Origin: Begonia masoniana
Taxonomy: Eukaryota > Streptophyta > Magnoliopsida > Cucurbitales > Begoniaceae
Direction of reading: 5' to 3'
DNA length: 64,000 nt
Assembly: GCA_022432975.1 (NCBI GenBank)
Contig: CM039512.1
Location: forward strand, 5,734,257 to 5,798,256
Of this stretch, positions 10,555-30,472 are shown in pieces (the stretch's first letter is position 1; the number at the start of each line of letters is the position of its first letter). The position numbers and the translations under genes are program-made. The notes below the pieces were generated by a model that saw nothing but the letters and a program-made list of their open reading frames with translations, ran no database searches and was not told where the DNA came from.

Positions 10555-12564
10555 TTAAGTCGTCGTCTTCCCCTTTCTTAACTGCACAGAACCAGAGATA
10601 CTGGGTTTTCACGATCCATTTTCGATCTGGGAAACGAAAATTTCAACTTTTTCGCTCAATTTCCAGGGTTCCAAACATGTGTTTAGGTCAAATTTTTGCG
10701 TTCAGACAAGATATATCAGTTCGAAATCTGAAACACACAAAACCATAACGTTGACTGAGCTTCGTCTACATGTTTCACTTCCAAAATAACGGTGATTTAA
10801 CGTTATGTCCATTTTTAAACCCAAGACTGAGTCTCAGCAACTTCAACCTAACAATACTAATACCATAAGACTTGTATTAATATTAACAAGTAAAACCAAT
10901 ATTTAATAATCATTGATGTTATAATTGGTCATTCTCTTCTTGCAATCTAATTTCTTTTTATTGGTCGTCGTCATCGTAGATCTGTTTTAAAGATTAAAAA
11001 TCGAATTAGATTATCTTAATAAAGATACGAACCTCGTATCACTCTGATACCAGAATACATTATCGATAATTTCAAATACTAAAGTTATTGAGTTAAAATT
11101 AATTTAATAATTCGGTGCTATCTTACCACGAAGTTATTGAAATAATTGGAATCATCTTTGTTTCTTGAAATTACAGTTCGATTTCGTGGTCTATAGCCAA
11201 CTAAGGGTGATAATCAAATAGAAAAACGGAGATGATACGAAAAGGTGATACGATATCTCGTGGATCGCGTGATATGGTCATAACTTAGCAAGTTACTTGA
11301 TGCCATTTGTAGATATTACTTGATATAATATCCTATGAATTGTTTGAAAATATTGTTTCTGAAATTAATTAATTTACTTATTAAAACAATGTGATATATA
11401 ACTTCATTACTATTTTAGTTGAAGGTAAAATATAATTTAAACTCTAACTTTAATTCTTATGGTCAATTTATAGCATATATCTTGAACTTTAATTCGAAGA
11501 CTTTGTCAACTTTGGAATTCTAGTCCTCATGTCACAATAGTTATGTTTTGGGCCGAACCTTATAGGACATCATTATTGGTACTAGCTTTAAAGCTCGTTG
11601 TACTAAGTAGTTGAGAAAATTTCACTTACAAATTATTCACCTTTCATTTTTCTAACTACGTAGGATTGTACACCTTCATTGATATGAATTGAGCCTACGC
11701 AGTTAACAAAATATTTAGTTGTCATTGTTTTTCACCATGGTGGACTGTCATGATCTTACATTTGAGGAACTGACAACTGATGTCCCCGTCAGCTATACTT
11801 TGTGTTGGACTTTGATTTTGATACCATTTGTGGAGATCCTAATCCTCCTAATACAATATAATTTGTTTTTGCTAAGTCTGCACTGTTTTGTTATTGGGCT
11901 AGCCAAATATTGGTAGTATTAGGTAAAAGGACAACTATATTTATAAACCACTTTTCATTATTCTAAACGATGTAAGATTGTGCAACACTAGTACAATAGG
12001 TTGAGCCGTTACAATCACAGAATCTTATACTGTTATTGCTTTCACATAGTAGACTCTCCCATCAATGTTGTTATTTAATTATTAAATTTATTATATAAAA
12101 TGCGCGAAAGAAACGATTGATAATCATCAATTTTAGAAAACAAAACATAAATAATTCTTTAGAATTATAATTATTAATAGAAATAAAATATATCACATGC
12201 ATTTCACGAGATAGATTTAACAGATTAAATAATGACAAACGTATATTTGTCAATATCCAAAAACTCGAGATCTATTTTTTTCGACACAAAAATTGTGGTC
12301 TTGGAAAAAAGTTTTGAGGTTTCCACCGTAAAAGATTTTCAAGAGTCTAAATATAAATTTCAGTTGACTTATTATTTTATTTTATAACTTAAGAAATGGG
12401 TCAGGTGAGATACATGTCACAACCTAATTGGAGGACGGAAATGAATAAAGAGTTAAGACAAGCTTCTGTTTCCAAGCTGCACTGCAACGACGCTGCCCTA
12501 AAATTAGAATCAAAGCTTTCTGCTTCATCTTCTCTCTGTGCTTTGACTACAGAGCCGACTGTCG
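10555..12564. promoter_or_regulatory. Shared divergent intergenic region between kinase and PRMT10 (copy A)
   Basis: About 2.0 kb separates the start codons of the minus-strand kinase and the plus-strand PRMT10 fragment, so both promoters must lie here. Between 11550 and 12060 two diverged direct repeats occur, each with a CACTTxTCATTxTTCTAA-like stretch next to a GTAAGATTGT-like block. No gene is recognised. The same region recurs at 21764-23775. Confidence 0.5.
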
Positions 12565-14700
12565 ATGGGGACCATAGGAAACGGCGCCACTGCAGGCCGA
12601 AGCGGCAGCGGAAATGGTGGCGCCGGAGTGGACAAAGACGTCGATTTTGCTCAGTACTTTTGCACCTATGCCTTTTTGTATCATCAGAAGGAGATGCTCT
12701 CTGATAGAGTTCGCATGGATGCTTACTACAACGCCATTTTTGAGAACAAGCATCACTTTTCTGGAAAGGTATATACATATATATATATATATATATCTCC
12801 CTCGTTTCCCTTATTTGAGAAAGTGGAGGAATGTGAGGATGAGAAGGTCGGTTTTAAGCTCAGGACTTCTTTTAGCTTTGTTTAGTAAGTGAGTTTCAGT
12901 TGTTGCTTTGTTAGCTGTTGAGGTAATAAATTTGGAAGAATAAAGTACTGTAGAGTATGGAAAGCTCGTTTCTTTTCTTTTCTATTATTGTAGTTCGTCC
13001 TCATATGTTTCTTTATAGTCTAAATGGCTTGCGGTGAACTAAAAGTAGAATGATTATTTATTTGACTGCAATATGATTCAATGCGAATGGTATTGCTTGG
13101 GTGTCTTTAGTTCTGTTCCATGGCTCGTCACAGCGATGGCTACTGAATTACGAAGTTGATTTTGAAATTGGGCTTTCTTCGAGGTCTAAGATTCTAATCT
13201 ACTTAGGTGCAAGTTATCTATGGCCACCGACCTATCTTGATTTATGTAAATATTTTTAATAGCACAGTGCATGAGTCAATGAGATTAGTGAAGCAATGGG
13301 ATTGGTAGTAGTTGTGCTTAAGCTAGTTCTATGACTATTACCTAAAGATATATAAAAGGGGGAGTAGGACATCTAAGTGGAAGCTGTACAATGCTCTGAA
13401 TTGTTCTTTAAAAATATATAAGTTTCTTTTTTAACTTTTGTTAGTAGCTATTTTGCGAGATGTTGGGTTTAAAACTTGTATGGTGATTTTCTGTGTGGAG
13501 GTCGTGTTAGATGTTGGAACTGGGGAGTGGGATCTTAGCAATTTGGTCGGCACAAGCTGGTGCAAGGAAAGTATATGCAGTGGAAGCAACTAAAATGTCG
13601 GAGCATGCACGTGCCCTTGTGAAAGCAAACAACCTTCAAGACATTGTTGATGTAATTGAGGGTTCTGTGGAGGATATTACCCTTCCAGAGAAAGGTTGCT
13701 GTTATATAAGTTCTATTAATTTCTTGCTATCCTATTTGCAAGACACTAATGACACAGCTGTATGGTGCACCTAAAAGGGATGTTACTTTACCTTGACATA
13801 ATAGTAATATCTTGGAAAAATGTATTTGCGAATTGTTGCAGACTACCTGAGGGAACGTAAAGTTCTAACTGTAATTTTTGTTGTTGGTTGATCATCAGTT
13901 GATGTGATTATCTCAGAGTGGATGGGATATTTTCTGTTGCGTGAAATCTATGTTTGATTCTGTAATTTGTGCACGTGATCGCTGGCTCAAGCCTACAGGA
14001 GTTATGTGAGTAATCTGATTTCTTGTTGATTAGATTCTTTCTTTTTTTTTTCTCGAGTTGGTGCTTCGTGTTACTAAACTTATATATTTGTTATTTTTAT
14101 CTGATGAATTTTCTTTATTCCATGTGTCAAAGTAACTTGAAAAATAAATATTTGAAAAAATTTGTTCATGCATAAAGAGAAAAATTCCACACAATTAATA
14201 TAAATTTGTGGTTTTGGTGAGGAATGTTTGGTGTGCAAGAACAACATTGGTGGATTCAAGTCAGTGACTAGAACTTAATGACTTGTGACTTGGTAACAGT
14301 TATTTGGGGGAGTTCAAACTTCCAAGTTACAAAAAATGCACGTACTTACATTCACATATGTTATACATATCTTTTCTTTGATTCTCGGCATTGCAGTTGT
14401 GTGCAGAAGAGCTCGAATATTATTTTGTCTGTCCAAATTTATTTTGGACTTTTGTCTTTTCTTTCCTGTGCTTTGTCAAAATATGTCTAATTCAAACAAT
14501 TATTTATCAGGTATCCAAGTCATGCACGCATGTGGATCGCACCTATTAGGTCTGGAATGGTAGAGCAAAAAATTAAAGAATATAGAGGAGCAATGGATGA
14601 TTGGTATAACTTTCTGGGTGAAACAAAATCCTCTTATGGTGTTGACATGAGTGTTTTATCTAAACCATTCTCTGAAGAACAGAAGAAATATTATCTCCAG
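12565..14700 (+). pseudogene. PRMT10: PRMT10 5' fragment, copy A (exons 1-4 only, frameshifted)
   Basis: Exons 12565-12768, 13501-13694, 13899-14005 and 14511-14700 match exons 1-4 of the complete gene in copy B. One extra G in the run at 13522-13525 shifts the frame inside the SAM-binding GxGxG motif. One extra A near 13945 shifts the frame in exon 3, between the two acidic residues of the double-E loop. The duplication junction at about 15025 removes exons 5-7, including the THW loop. No functional enzyme can come from it as assembled. The promoter region is fully duplicated, so it could still be transcribed. Confidence 0.9.
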
Positions 14701-15024
14701 GTTAGATCCAGTTTAGTGGCCCTTGAGATTTAACAGTTTGCTGGTTGCTTGTTGACCAATCTCGTCGCCACTTATCAATTTTTTTTTTTTTGGTGCTATA
14801 TAAATTTCTTGATTTCTTCTCTACCCATGCCGAAATAGTTTATTATTGTCTGAAAAAGGAGATTGATAATTTAAAACCACTAATCATATGCATTAAACGC
14901 ACTCTAGCTATTCAAATATTCTTTCTTTAGTAAGAACTAATATTGAAAGCGTGAATCGCCCCACAGTGTTTATTTTATTTATGTTTCATTGGTTTTATGT
15001 AAATCTGTTGTGTTGTGGACTTTT
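14701..15024. other. Truncated PRMT10 intron 4, end of copy A
   Basis: Intronic sequence after the GTTAGA donor of exon 4. It runs to the duplication junction and holds no gene. Confidence 0.7.
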
Positions 15025-18000
15025 GGACATGGTTTCAATGATTTTTCGGATTAATGGAATTACAATTTATTTGATCCAATACTTTAATGGTATAACATCA
15101 TCGGACTCATTTGTGGTTGAGTAATTTCTTGCACTCAGGCACATAACATGTCTGCGTCTTCCCATATACGTAGGTCATTTTTTTGCTCAATTAAGAACAA
15201 CTTCCACTTTGTGGGTTTTGTATTTTATTGTTTTCTCAATATTTTTCTATTAGGTGAGTTAGACTGTCAATGATTTTAGTTGAAATTGAGCCTCTAAAAT
15301 TGATGTTACCACGAGAGGGTAGGTGAGCTAGGATTATTAAGTTTTTTTTTGTAATTAAAATTCTAATAGTTTGTTTTCTTAAGTTTTACATGTACTCTTG
15401 TAATTAGATTTGCAAAGTTCAATATGTAAGCAATAAAAAAACAAATAAGATAGAGCAAAAGAGTGCAAATGATTTGTTAATGTGGTTCGACCAATATTGT
15501 TTACTTCCACATTCAATATTACTTTTTGAAGATTATTTTCACTATAATCATTATGGTTATCATCGATTGAAATTTTGCGCGTGAATCAAACATTACAATG
15601 ATTCTTCACGACGTTACTTTTTTATTTGATTGATTGTACGAGTGTCAAATTGTTCTGACTTTTTGAAAGCATCACCATTTTTTGTTTCCGCAATCAACAA
15701 TATATGTGGTTTGAAAATTTAGCTCAAAAGCGTAACTCTCTCAACATGTATAATTTCAAGTGCATAAACGAGAGATGTTATGTTTTTACTTAAGAATGAA
15801 GACTCAATATTCACAAGTAAATAGAGAGCACTTCAGTTACTAATGTTGCACAACAGAGTGAGTTTTTATTTATAGTGGTCTTCAAAATTCTCGAAGAGTA
15901 GCCGCCTTCTACTATTCATGGTCGTTCACGATATAGTCGTTAAAGAATCAATGAGGTGGTGATGAGCTTTCACACTTTGTTACTAGGCGTGCTCGTGAAA
16001 CTTCTAGTTGAATTATTGTCTCTAAGCATAACTTTCGCAAGATCTTCTGGGTGTCTGCTACAGGCAATCGCAAATTAAACTTCAAAAACACTACCTCATG
16101 ATTGGGCTTATGCACATGCGGCGTTTGGGTGGTTGTTGGGGGTGTTCGCGACAAAAACACTTCTACGAACTAGACGTGAGCAAGTTCTTATATTTTGCAT
16201 ATACTTCGTGACTTGGCATTCGCACTTGATCTCAGGACATCCACACAAGTGATCTTCAATACTATTATCGTTTTTAGATTGAATCATGCATCACAGTTAT
16301 ATCCTTTGTAACATAAACTCAAAAAAACATGTTAGCATATCAAAATATCCACTTTTAAGAGTATCTTTAATGTGAATAAAACTTAAATATGTATCATTAA
16401 ACAAATATTCAAACCACAATTTAACTCAATAATCATTAATAACTTATAATAAGATAAATATTATCATCAAAATGTAATATCAATTATTCCAATACAACCA
16501 TCTTGGATAAAGCCAACAAGACTATCTTGGCTAAAGCCCAAACAAATGTGTGGGTTTTGGCCATTGAGTTTGAACATTTTTTAACAATTTTGTGGATGAT
16601 AAGTAGAATAGTTTGTTTTTACTTTTAAGATAACGTGTAAGACTAAAGAAAAAACATACCACGATTGTTGATTAACACCCAAAAAGAAAGAAAAAGAGCA
16701 AAACCTTAAGCTACCCTTTGTTGAATTTTTCTCACGCGAGGTCGACTTTCCTACTTGCTCAAAGCTTGGCTACTTTTCAACGTTTGAATAGTGGCTCTAA
16801 TTTTTGTAATTTATTATAAATAATATTAAATATTCCACGAGTCAAGAGTCAACCATAAGTGAGAGCCAATCTGGAGTCTCCATTCTTCCTAATTTAATGG
16901 GGAAGACAATGACATTATTTGGGTCCCTATAATTTAAGAAATACCATTATTTTCTCAATAGGTGTAGAGCACGGCTCTAACTTTTGATGATGACTGACAT
17001 TATCATATGAGATCATAAAATGTTAAAGAAAAAATAAAAATATCTTAAACTATAGAGTCAATACAAAACAATATTAAATTATCTATGATATGCTTGTAGG
17101 ATCGAAAATAACCTAAGAGGAGTGATGAATTAAGTTATTAACAAATTTTTATTGATTAGCTTACTAATTTGTACAATTTCAAATTTAGTGATATTTTCAA
17201 ACCATAAAATTAATTTTGCAGACTTAAACTTATAGTGAGCGAATTGTAAAGAGTTTAGAGAGAAGCGATGCAACCGAGTTGTTAATACGGTTCGGCTAAT
17301 CTTGTCTACGTCTGTGCTTCAAGCTTCGTTCTCGAAGATTCTTCTCAATCTCAATTTTTTTAGTTCACTCGATTGATCTTCCGAGCGTCAATTAATGTCT
17401 TACAAGACTCTTCTTAAGAGCGTCGTCCTTTACTCGTTCACAAATAATAATGAGATCAAAATATTGATAAATACAGATATCTCACAGTTTCAATGCATAT
17501 AATAGTAAGTTGATGAACTATAAGAGGTGAGAGATCAATTGAAGTAAAGTATTCTCAAATTTTTATTCGTTGCAATTTTCATAGTTTGTGATTTTCAAGA
17601 GTCTTCATTCTTCTAGTTATAAATGTCTTCAAAAAACAGATAGTGCGGTTGACACTTTCTCTTGCTCGGTCGACACTTTATTAACATTATGTGTTATTTT
17701 AAAAGTCGTTCAACAACTCGGTCAATACTTTGACTTCTCGATTGCGGTTGACACTTCAAGGCTCCTGAAATTTTCTAGATTTGATCATGCGGTCGACACT
17801 AGTATTGTCCGTTCGACACTTGTAGTTTTCAGAAATTTCTGCATTTGTTCATGCGATTGACACTATCACTGTCTGGTCGACACTTGAAACTCTCTGAAAT
17901 TTCTGCATTTGTTCATGTGGTCGACATTATCACTGTCCGGTCGACACTTGAAACTCTCTAAAATTTTTGCATTAGTTCATGTGGTCGACACTATCACTGA

Positions 18001-18061
18001 CCGGTCGACACTAGAAACTCTCTGGAATTTCTGCATTAATTTACGTGATCGACAATAGCAC

Positions 18062-19601
18062 TGTCACGACCCTAATACTGTACCCAATTTCCCGTACTTA
18101 TATTTTTCTTTTTCTTTTTATACTTAACGTTTAAGTGGAAAACAATTTAATAAAACGTTTAAAATAATTACAAAACAATTATTTAAACCAACACGTACAC
18201 AAACACCTACCTTAATTACAACCTCATCATTTCGCTAACATAATTCTATCTATACCACAAATACTATCCACATCACAATCATACACTTTACAATACAACT
18301 TAATTTCAAACCACCAATACTCCTACATCTTCATAATCTCGCTTAAAACAACTCGTGACATATTTAAACAAAACACATTTCCATGAAAACGAACTGCGTG
18401 GTTCCGTTTAAAAGTTTAACATTTCCTCCTGTTTCAAAGAAAATACCAAGCAGTTCAATATCATTCAAATAACTGATTTAACAAAACGCTTTATAAAACA
18501 GTTTGCCAAAACATCTGTATATCAATCTATCAGCTAACCAGAACCAAACAACCTAAAATATTTCTATACAATTTATCTAACTAATTCATCATTAACCCAA
18601 GACATCTCAATAACCTCAAAAATCTACATATATACTTTCCCACAGGTCAGGTAAGCCTCGACTGCGCCAGCTCGGTGACACTCTGTCTGCGACCTAATTA
18701 AAAAGTAAAATAAACCAACAAAATCTACGTAATCTGTTATCTGGTCACGGCGAGGTGGTATAGACCTCGGAGACAATCTGTCTGCAACATAATGAATCTG
18801 AATCTGAATCTATTATCTGCATGTTTTATGATTGACATACACATCTGCACGCATCTGCATTTACGAGAGCTTGCTGAGATTTTTATCTCATAGTTTGTCT
18901 GTATGGTGTAGGTGACATTGAGGCAGGTGAGGATGAGATCCCTCCACCTGAGGAATGAGTCCAGTTGGCGAAGGATGGCCTGCGGTGGTGTGCTGGCATA
19001 GTCGAGGCTTACCTGACCCGTGGGGAAGTATATATATAGATTTTTGGGGTTATTGAGATGTTTTGGGTTAATGATGAATTAGTTAGATAAATTGTATAGA
19101 AATATTTTAGGTTGTTTGGTTCTGGTTAGCTGATAGATTGATATACAGATGTTTTGGCAAACTGTTTTATAAAGCGTTTTGTTAAATCAGTTATTTGAAT
19201 GATATTGAACTGCTTGGTATTTTCTTTGAAACAGGAGGAAATGTTAAACTTTTAAACGGAACCACGCAGTTCGTTTTCATGGAAATGTGTTTTGTTTAAA
19301 TATGTCACGAGTTGTTTTAAGCGAGATTATGGAGATGTAGGAGTATTGGTGGTTTGAAATTAAGTTGTATTGTAAAGTGTATGATTGTGATGTGGATAGT
19401 ATTTGTGGTATAGATAGAATTGTGTTAGCGAAATGATGAGGTTGTAATTAAGGTAGGTGTTTGTGTACGTGTTGGTTTAAATAATTGTTTTGTAATTGTT
19501 TTAAACGTTTTATTAAATTGTTTTCCACTTAAACGCTAAGTATAAAAAGAAAAAGAAAAATATAAGTACGGGAAATTGGGTACAGTATTAGGGTCGTGAC
19601 A
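18062..19601. mobile_element. Palindromic (foldback) Gypsy-LTR insertion, copy B
   Basis: Same element as 6853-8394, with the same TGTCACGACC/GGTCGTGACA ends and the same AGCAC target duplication (left copy 18057-18061, right copy 19602-19606). Its presence at the same site in both units shows that insertion preceded the tandem duplication. Confidence 0.85.
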
Positions 19602-20398
19602 AGCACTATTTGGTTGACACTTGACGTTTTTTGTAGTTTCGTAAATATGATAGTGGTCGGCACTTTGTTGTTTCAATTGACACTTCGAAGATATTTTTGC
19701 AAACATTTAACTTGAAAACTGAAAAATCTTAAACATGTATGTTATAAAGATTAAATACCCCTCTTAAAGGGTACTTTCAATGAGAAGCAATAAAAGAATA
19801 TTTCTTTTATTTATTATTGACATAATCATTAATCAACAAAAGCTTAAATAGAAAGATTCATCATAAAAAATATATATTAACTCTAAAACATACTTTAAGT
19901 TAACAATGTTAACAAGTCAACCTTCTTACTGTTAAACCTAGACGTGATCGACCATTTGATAACTGCGGGCGATCGCATGGAGATGAAGTCCTTTGTTCTC
20001 GAGCGTGTTTTACATCTATTTCAAGTGTGAGCGACTATATTTTCATTACGAACGATTGCAGGTACGTCTACGTGGAGCCAATGTCCCCCGCTCTAGAGCG
20101 TATTTTGCACTCATTTCAAGCACGTGTGACCGTATTTGAACTGTAGACGATGCAAATGATTGGATTGTTAACGAATGATAATTTAAGATTTGTTTTGTTA
20201 GCAAATGATAGTTTAAATTTTGTTTTGTTGGCAAGTTTATTAATGAATGTATATAGTTTGGTGTTTTTATTGATAATTAACTAATGGTAAATATATATAT
20301 TTTAATTTTTGAAAAAAATGGGAAAGTGAAAAAAAGAATATTGGAAAGCTGAGGAAAACACTTCCCAGGAAAATAAAATGTGATGACGTTCTGCTTCG

Positions 20399-21763
20399 TC
20401 ACCTTGGTGAAATTACAGACATGGCTACGGAGCAAGTCGAGCAAGAAGGCTCATAGCTGTTCTGCCGATCTCCGACGATAGTGGCGATCCTCCGTTTCTT
20501 CTGGTCTAAATCAGGACCTTCTTCGTCCATGGCCAATAAGTCCACGATGATCATCTGCGTTTCCGGCGGCTCCTCTACGGTCGAACGGCCCTCCAGCATT
20601 TTCACCACATTCGCCATTGATGGCCTCAGCCGAGTTCTCTCCTGTATGCACCACAGAGCAACATAAACCAGTCTCTTCAATTCTCTCTCGTCGATTCTTT
20701 CTCTCTCTAACAGTCGCTGATCTACTATTTCTATTAATTTCCCTTGCCGCTTTTTCTCGATCACGATTTTCGGAAAATACTGCCACTTTCTGTCTGATTT
20801 GTCCTCCTCTTTTTCGACCAAGCAGATGTTCCTCCGGCCGCCTATCATCTCTAGAAGAACCATTCCGTAGCTGTAGATATCTGATTTCTCCGAAATTCCT
20901 TGTTGTAAGAGCCATTCCGGAGCTAAATAGCCTTTCGTCCCTCTTACTGACGTCACTACTCTGCTTTGGTCTTTTCCGATGAGTTTCGAGAGCCCGAAAT
21001 CCGATACGATTGCTCGGAGATTCTCGTCGAGAAGTATATTTTCCGGTTTCACGTCCAAGTGTAAGATCCTGGATCGGCAATCATGGTGAAGGTATGCAAG
21101 CGCCTTGGCGACGTCAATGGCGACTCTGTATCTCAAATCCCAAGATAAACATCCTCCCGCTCGCCGACTTTCGTTTTTTTTCGTCTTCTCCGGGAAAATC
21201 CAGCAATTTAACGATCCATTCGGGATGTAATCGTAGACGAGAAAGCGAGGACCGGAATTATTGTTTAGGCAGTAACCGATTAGGCGAAGGAGATTTACGT
21301 GCTGAACGCTAGCAATGGCGGCGACTTCCGATCGGAACACCTTTTCTCCGTTTTCTTCTGTTTCGATTCGTTTCACAGCTACCGAGGTTCCATCTCTCAG
21401 AATTCCTTTGAAAACTGAACCGGAAGCTCCTTTCCCGATCAACGCCGTGAAATCGTCCGTCGCCTCTACAAGCTCACTGAACCGAAACTTCGTGGGAACT
21501 CCGGCAACTTTCCGGAGAAAACTGTACTCGATCCGGAGCTCTCGCCCTTCGGAAACAAGCTTCGATTCCAACATCATACTTCTCCGATGGTAATATCTTC
21601 TAATCGCAACATAAACGAAAATTGCAGCAATCAGTGCGACGTCGATTCCGCATATGAGGAAGAAAGCCGCTGTGAGTTTGAGAAGAACCCGAGCGACGAC
21701 GATGAAGACGACGAGGAAGACGACAGCTGATAAAGCTATAATGTTAGCTTTCTTGTCCTCCAT
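20399..21763 (-). CDS. Probable receptor-like protein kinase, At5g20050-like, copy B (intact)
   Basis: A single-exon gene of 454 residues starting MEDKKANIIA. Two hydrophobic segments (about 7-29 and 31-53) anchor it, with no signal peptide or ectodomain, so it is a membrane-tethered kinase. Visible kinase elements: glycine loop GKGASG (110-115), Lys131, Glu146, catalytic loop HLDVKPEN (235-242) with Asp237, DFG (255-257) and APE (281-283). Leu instead of Arg before the catalytic Asp makes it a non-RD kinase, a class often linked to signalling not controlled by activation-loop phosphorylation. The SEGRELRIEYSFLRKVAG segment before the kinase domain and the -ISPR C-terminus are hallmarks of the At5g20050 group. 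It lies divergent to PRMT10, 2.0 kb away. The biological substrate is unknown. Confidence 0.93.
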   Translation of the reverse strand: MEDKKANIIALSAVVFLVVFIVVARVLLKLTAAFFLICGIDVALIAAIFVYVAIRRYYHRRSMMLESKLVSEGRELRIEYSFLRKVAGVPTKFRFSELVEATDDFTALIGKGASGSVFKGILRDGTSVAVKRIETEENGEKVFRSEVAAIASVQHVNLLRLIGYCLNNNSGPRFLVYDYIPNGSLNCWIFPEKTKKNESRRAGGCLSWDLRYRVAIDVAKALAYLHHDCRSRILHLDVKPENILLDENLRAIVSDFGLSKLIGKDQSRVVTSVRGTKGYLAPEWLLQQGISEKSDIYSYGMVLLEMIGGRRNICLVEKEEDKSDRKWQYFPKIVIEKKRQGKLIEIVDQRLLERERIDERELKRLVYVALWCIQERTRLRPSMANVVKMLEGRSTVEEPPETQMIIVDLLAMDEEGPDLDQKKRRIATIVGDRQNSYEPSCSTCSVAMSVISPR

Positions 21764-23775
21764 TTAAGTCGTCGTCTTCCCCTTTCTTAACTGCACAGAA
21801 CCAGAGATACTGGGTTTTCACGATCCATTTTCGATCTGGGAAACGAAAATTTCAACTTTTTCGCTCAATTTCCAGGGTTCCAAACATGTGTTTAGGTCAA
21901 ATTTTTTGCGTTCAGACAAGATATATCAGTTCGAAATCTGAAACACACAAAACCATAACGTTGACTGAGCTTCGTCTACATGTTTCACTTCCAAAATAAC
22001 GGTGATTTAACGTTATGTCCATTTTTAAACCCAAGACTGAGTCTCAGCAACTTCAACCTAACAATACTAATACCATAAGACTTGTATTAATATTAACAAG
22101 TAAAACCAATATTTAATAATCATTGATGTTATAATTGGTCATTCTCTTCTTGCAATCTAATTTCTTTTTATTGGTCGTCGTCATCGTAGATCTGTTTTAA
22201 AGATTAAAAATCGAATTAGATTATCTTAATAAAGATACGAACCTCGTATCACTCTGATACCAGAATACATTATCGATAATTTCAAATACTAAAGTTATTG
22301 AGTTAAAATTAATTTAATAATTCGGTGCTATCTTACCACGAAGTTATTGAAATAATTGGAATCATCTTTGTTTCTTGAAATTACAGTTCGATTTCGTGGT
22401 CTATAGCCAACTAAGGGTGATAATCAAATAGAAAAACGGAGATGATACGAAAAGGTGATACGATATCTCGTGGATCGCGTGATATGGTCATAACTTAGCA
22501 AGTTACTTGATGCCATTTGTAGATATTACTTGATATAATATCCTATGAATTGTTTGAAAATATTGTTTCTGAAATTAATTAATTTACTTATTAAAACAAT
22601 GTGATATATAACTTCATTACTATTTTAGTTGAAGGTAAAATATAATTTAAACTCTAACTTTAATTCTTATGGTCAATTTATAGCATATATCTTGAACTTT
22701 AATTCGAAGACTTTGTCAACTTTGGAATTCTAGTCCTCATGTCACAATAGTTATGTTTTGGGCCGAACCTTATAGGACATCATTATTGGTACTAGCTTTA
22801 AAGCTCGTTGTACTAAGTAGTGAAAAAAATTTCACTTACAAACTATTCACCTTTCATTTTTGTAATTATGTAAGATTTTACACATTCACTGATATGAATT
22901 GAGCCCACGCAGTTAACAAAATATTTAGTTGTCATTGTTTTCACCATGGTGGACTGTCATGATCTTACATTTGAGGAACTGACAACTGATGTCCCCGTCA
23001 GCTATACTTTGTGTTGGACTTTGATTTTGATACCATTTGTGGAGATCCTAATCCTCCTAATACAATATAATTTGTTTTTTGCTAAGTCTGCACTGTTTTG
23101 TTATTGGGCTAGCCAAATATTGGTAGTATTAGGTAAAAGGACAACTATATTTATAAACCACTTTTCATTATTCTAAACGATGTAAGATTGTGCAACACTA
23201 GTACAATAGGTTGAGCCGTTACAATCAACAGAATCTTATACTGTTATTGCTTTCACATAGTAGACTCTCCCATCAATGTTGTTATTTAATTATTAAATTT
23301 ATTATATAAAATGCGCGAAAGAAACGATTGATAATCATCAATTTTATAAAACAAAACATAAATAATTCTTTAGAATTATAATTATTAATAGAAATAAAAT
23401 ATATCACATGCATTTCATGAGATAGATTTAACAGATTAAATAATGACAAACGTATATTTGTCAATATCCAAAAACTCGAGATCTATTTTTTTCGACACAA
23501 AAATTGTGGTCTTGGAAAAAAGTTTTGAGGTTTCCACCGTAAAAGATTTTCAAGAGTCTAAATATAAATTTCAGTTTACTTTTTATTTTATTTTATAACT
23601 TAAGAAATGGGTCAGGTGAGATACATGTCACAACCTAATTGGAGGACGGAAATGAATAAAGAGTTAAGACAAGCTTCTGTTTCCAAGCTGCACTGCAACG
23701 ACGCTGCCCTAAAATTAGAATCAAAGCTTTCTGCTTCATCTTCTCTCTGTGCTTTGACTACAGAGCCGACTGTCG
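21764..23775. promoter_or_regulatory. Shared divergent intergenic region between kinase and PRMT10 (copy B)
   Basis: Same 2.0 kb region as 10555-12564, with no gene recognised. It must carry the promoters of the intact kinase and of the complete PRMT10 gene. The two copies differ mainly by small indels near 22820-22880 and 23090. Confidence 0.5.

Positions 23776-30472
<6,697 letters not shown>

Larger units (their letters stand above)
3808..15024. repeat. Segmental tandem duplication, copy A (11.2 kb)
   Basis: The sequence from TTGGACATGGTTTCAATG at 3808 onward repeats from about 15023 with scattered substitutions and many one-base homopolymer indels. Copy A contains LTR-like repeats, the palindromic LTR insertion, the kinase gene and PRMT10 exons 1-4. 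It ends inside PRMT10 intron 4, where the next base run is the start of copy B. Confidence 0.95.
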
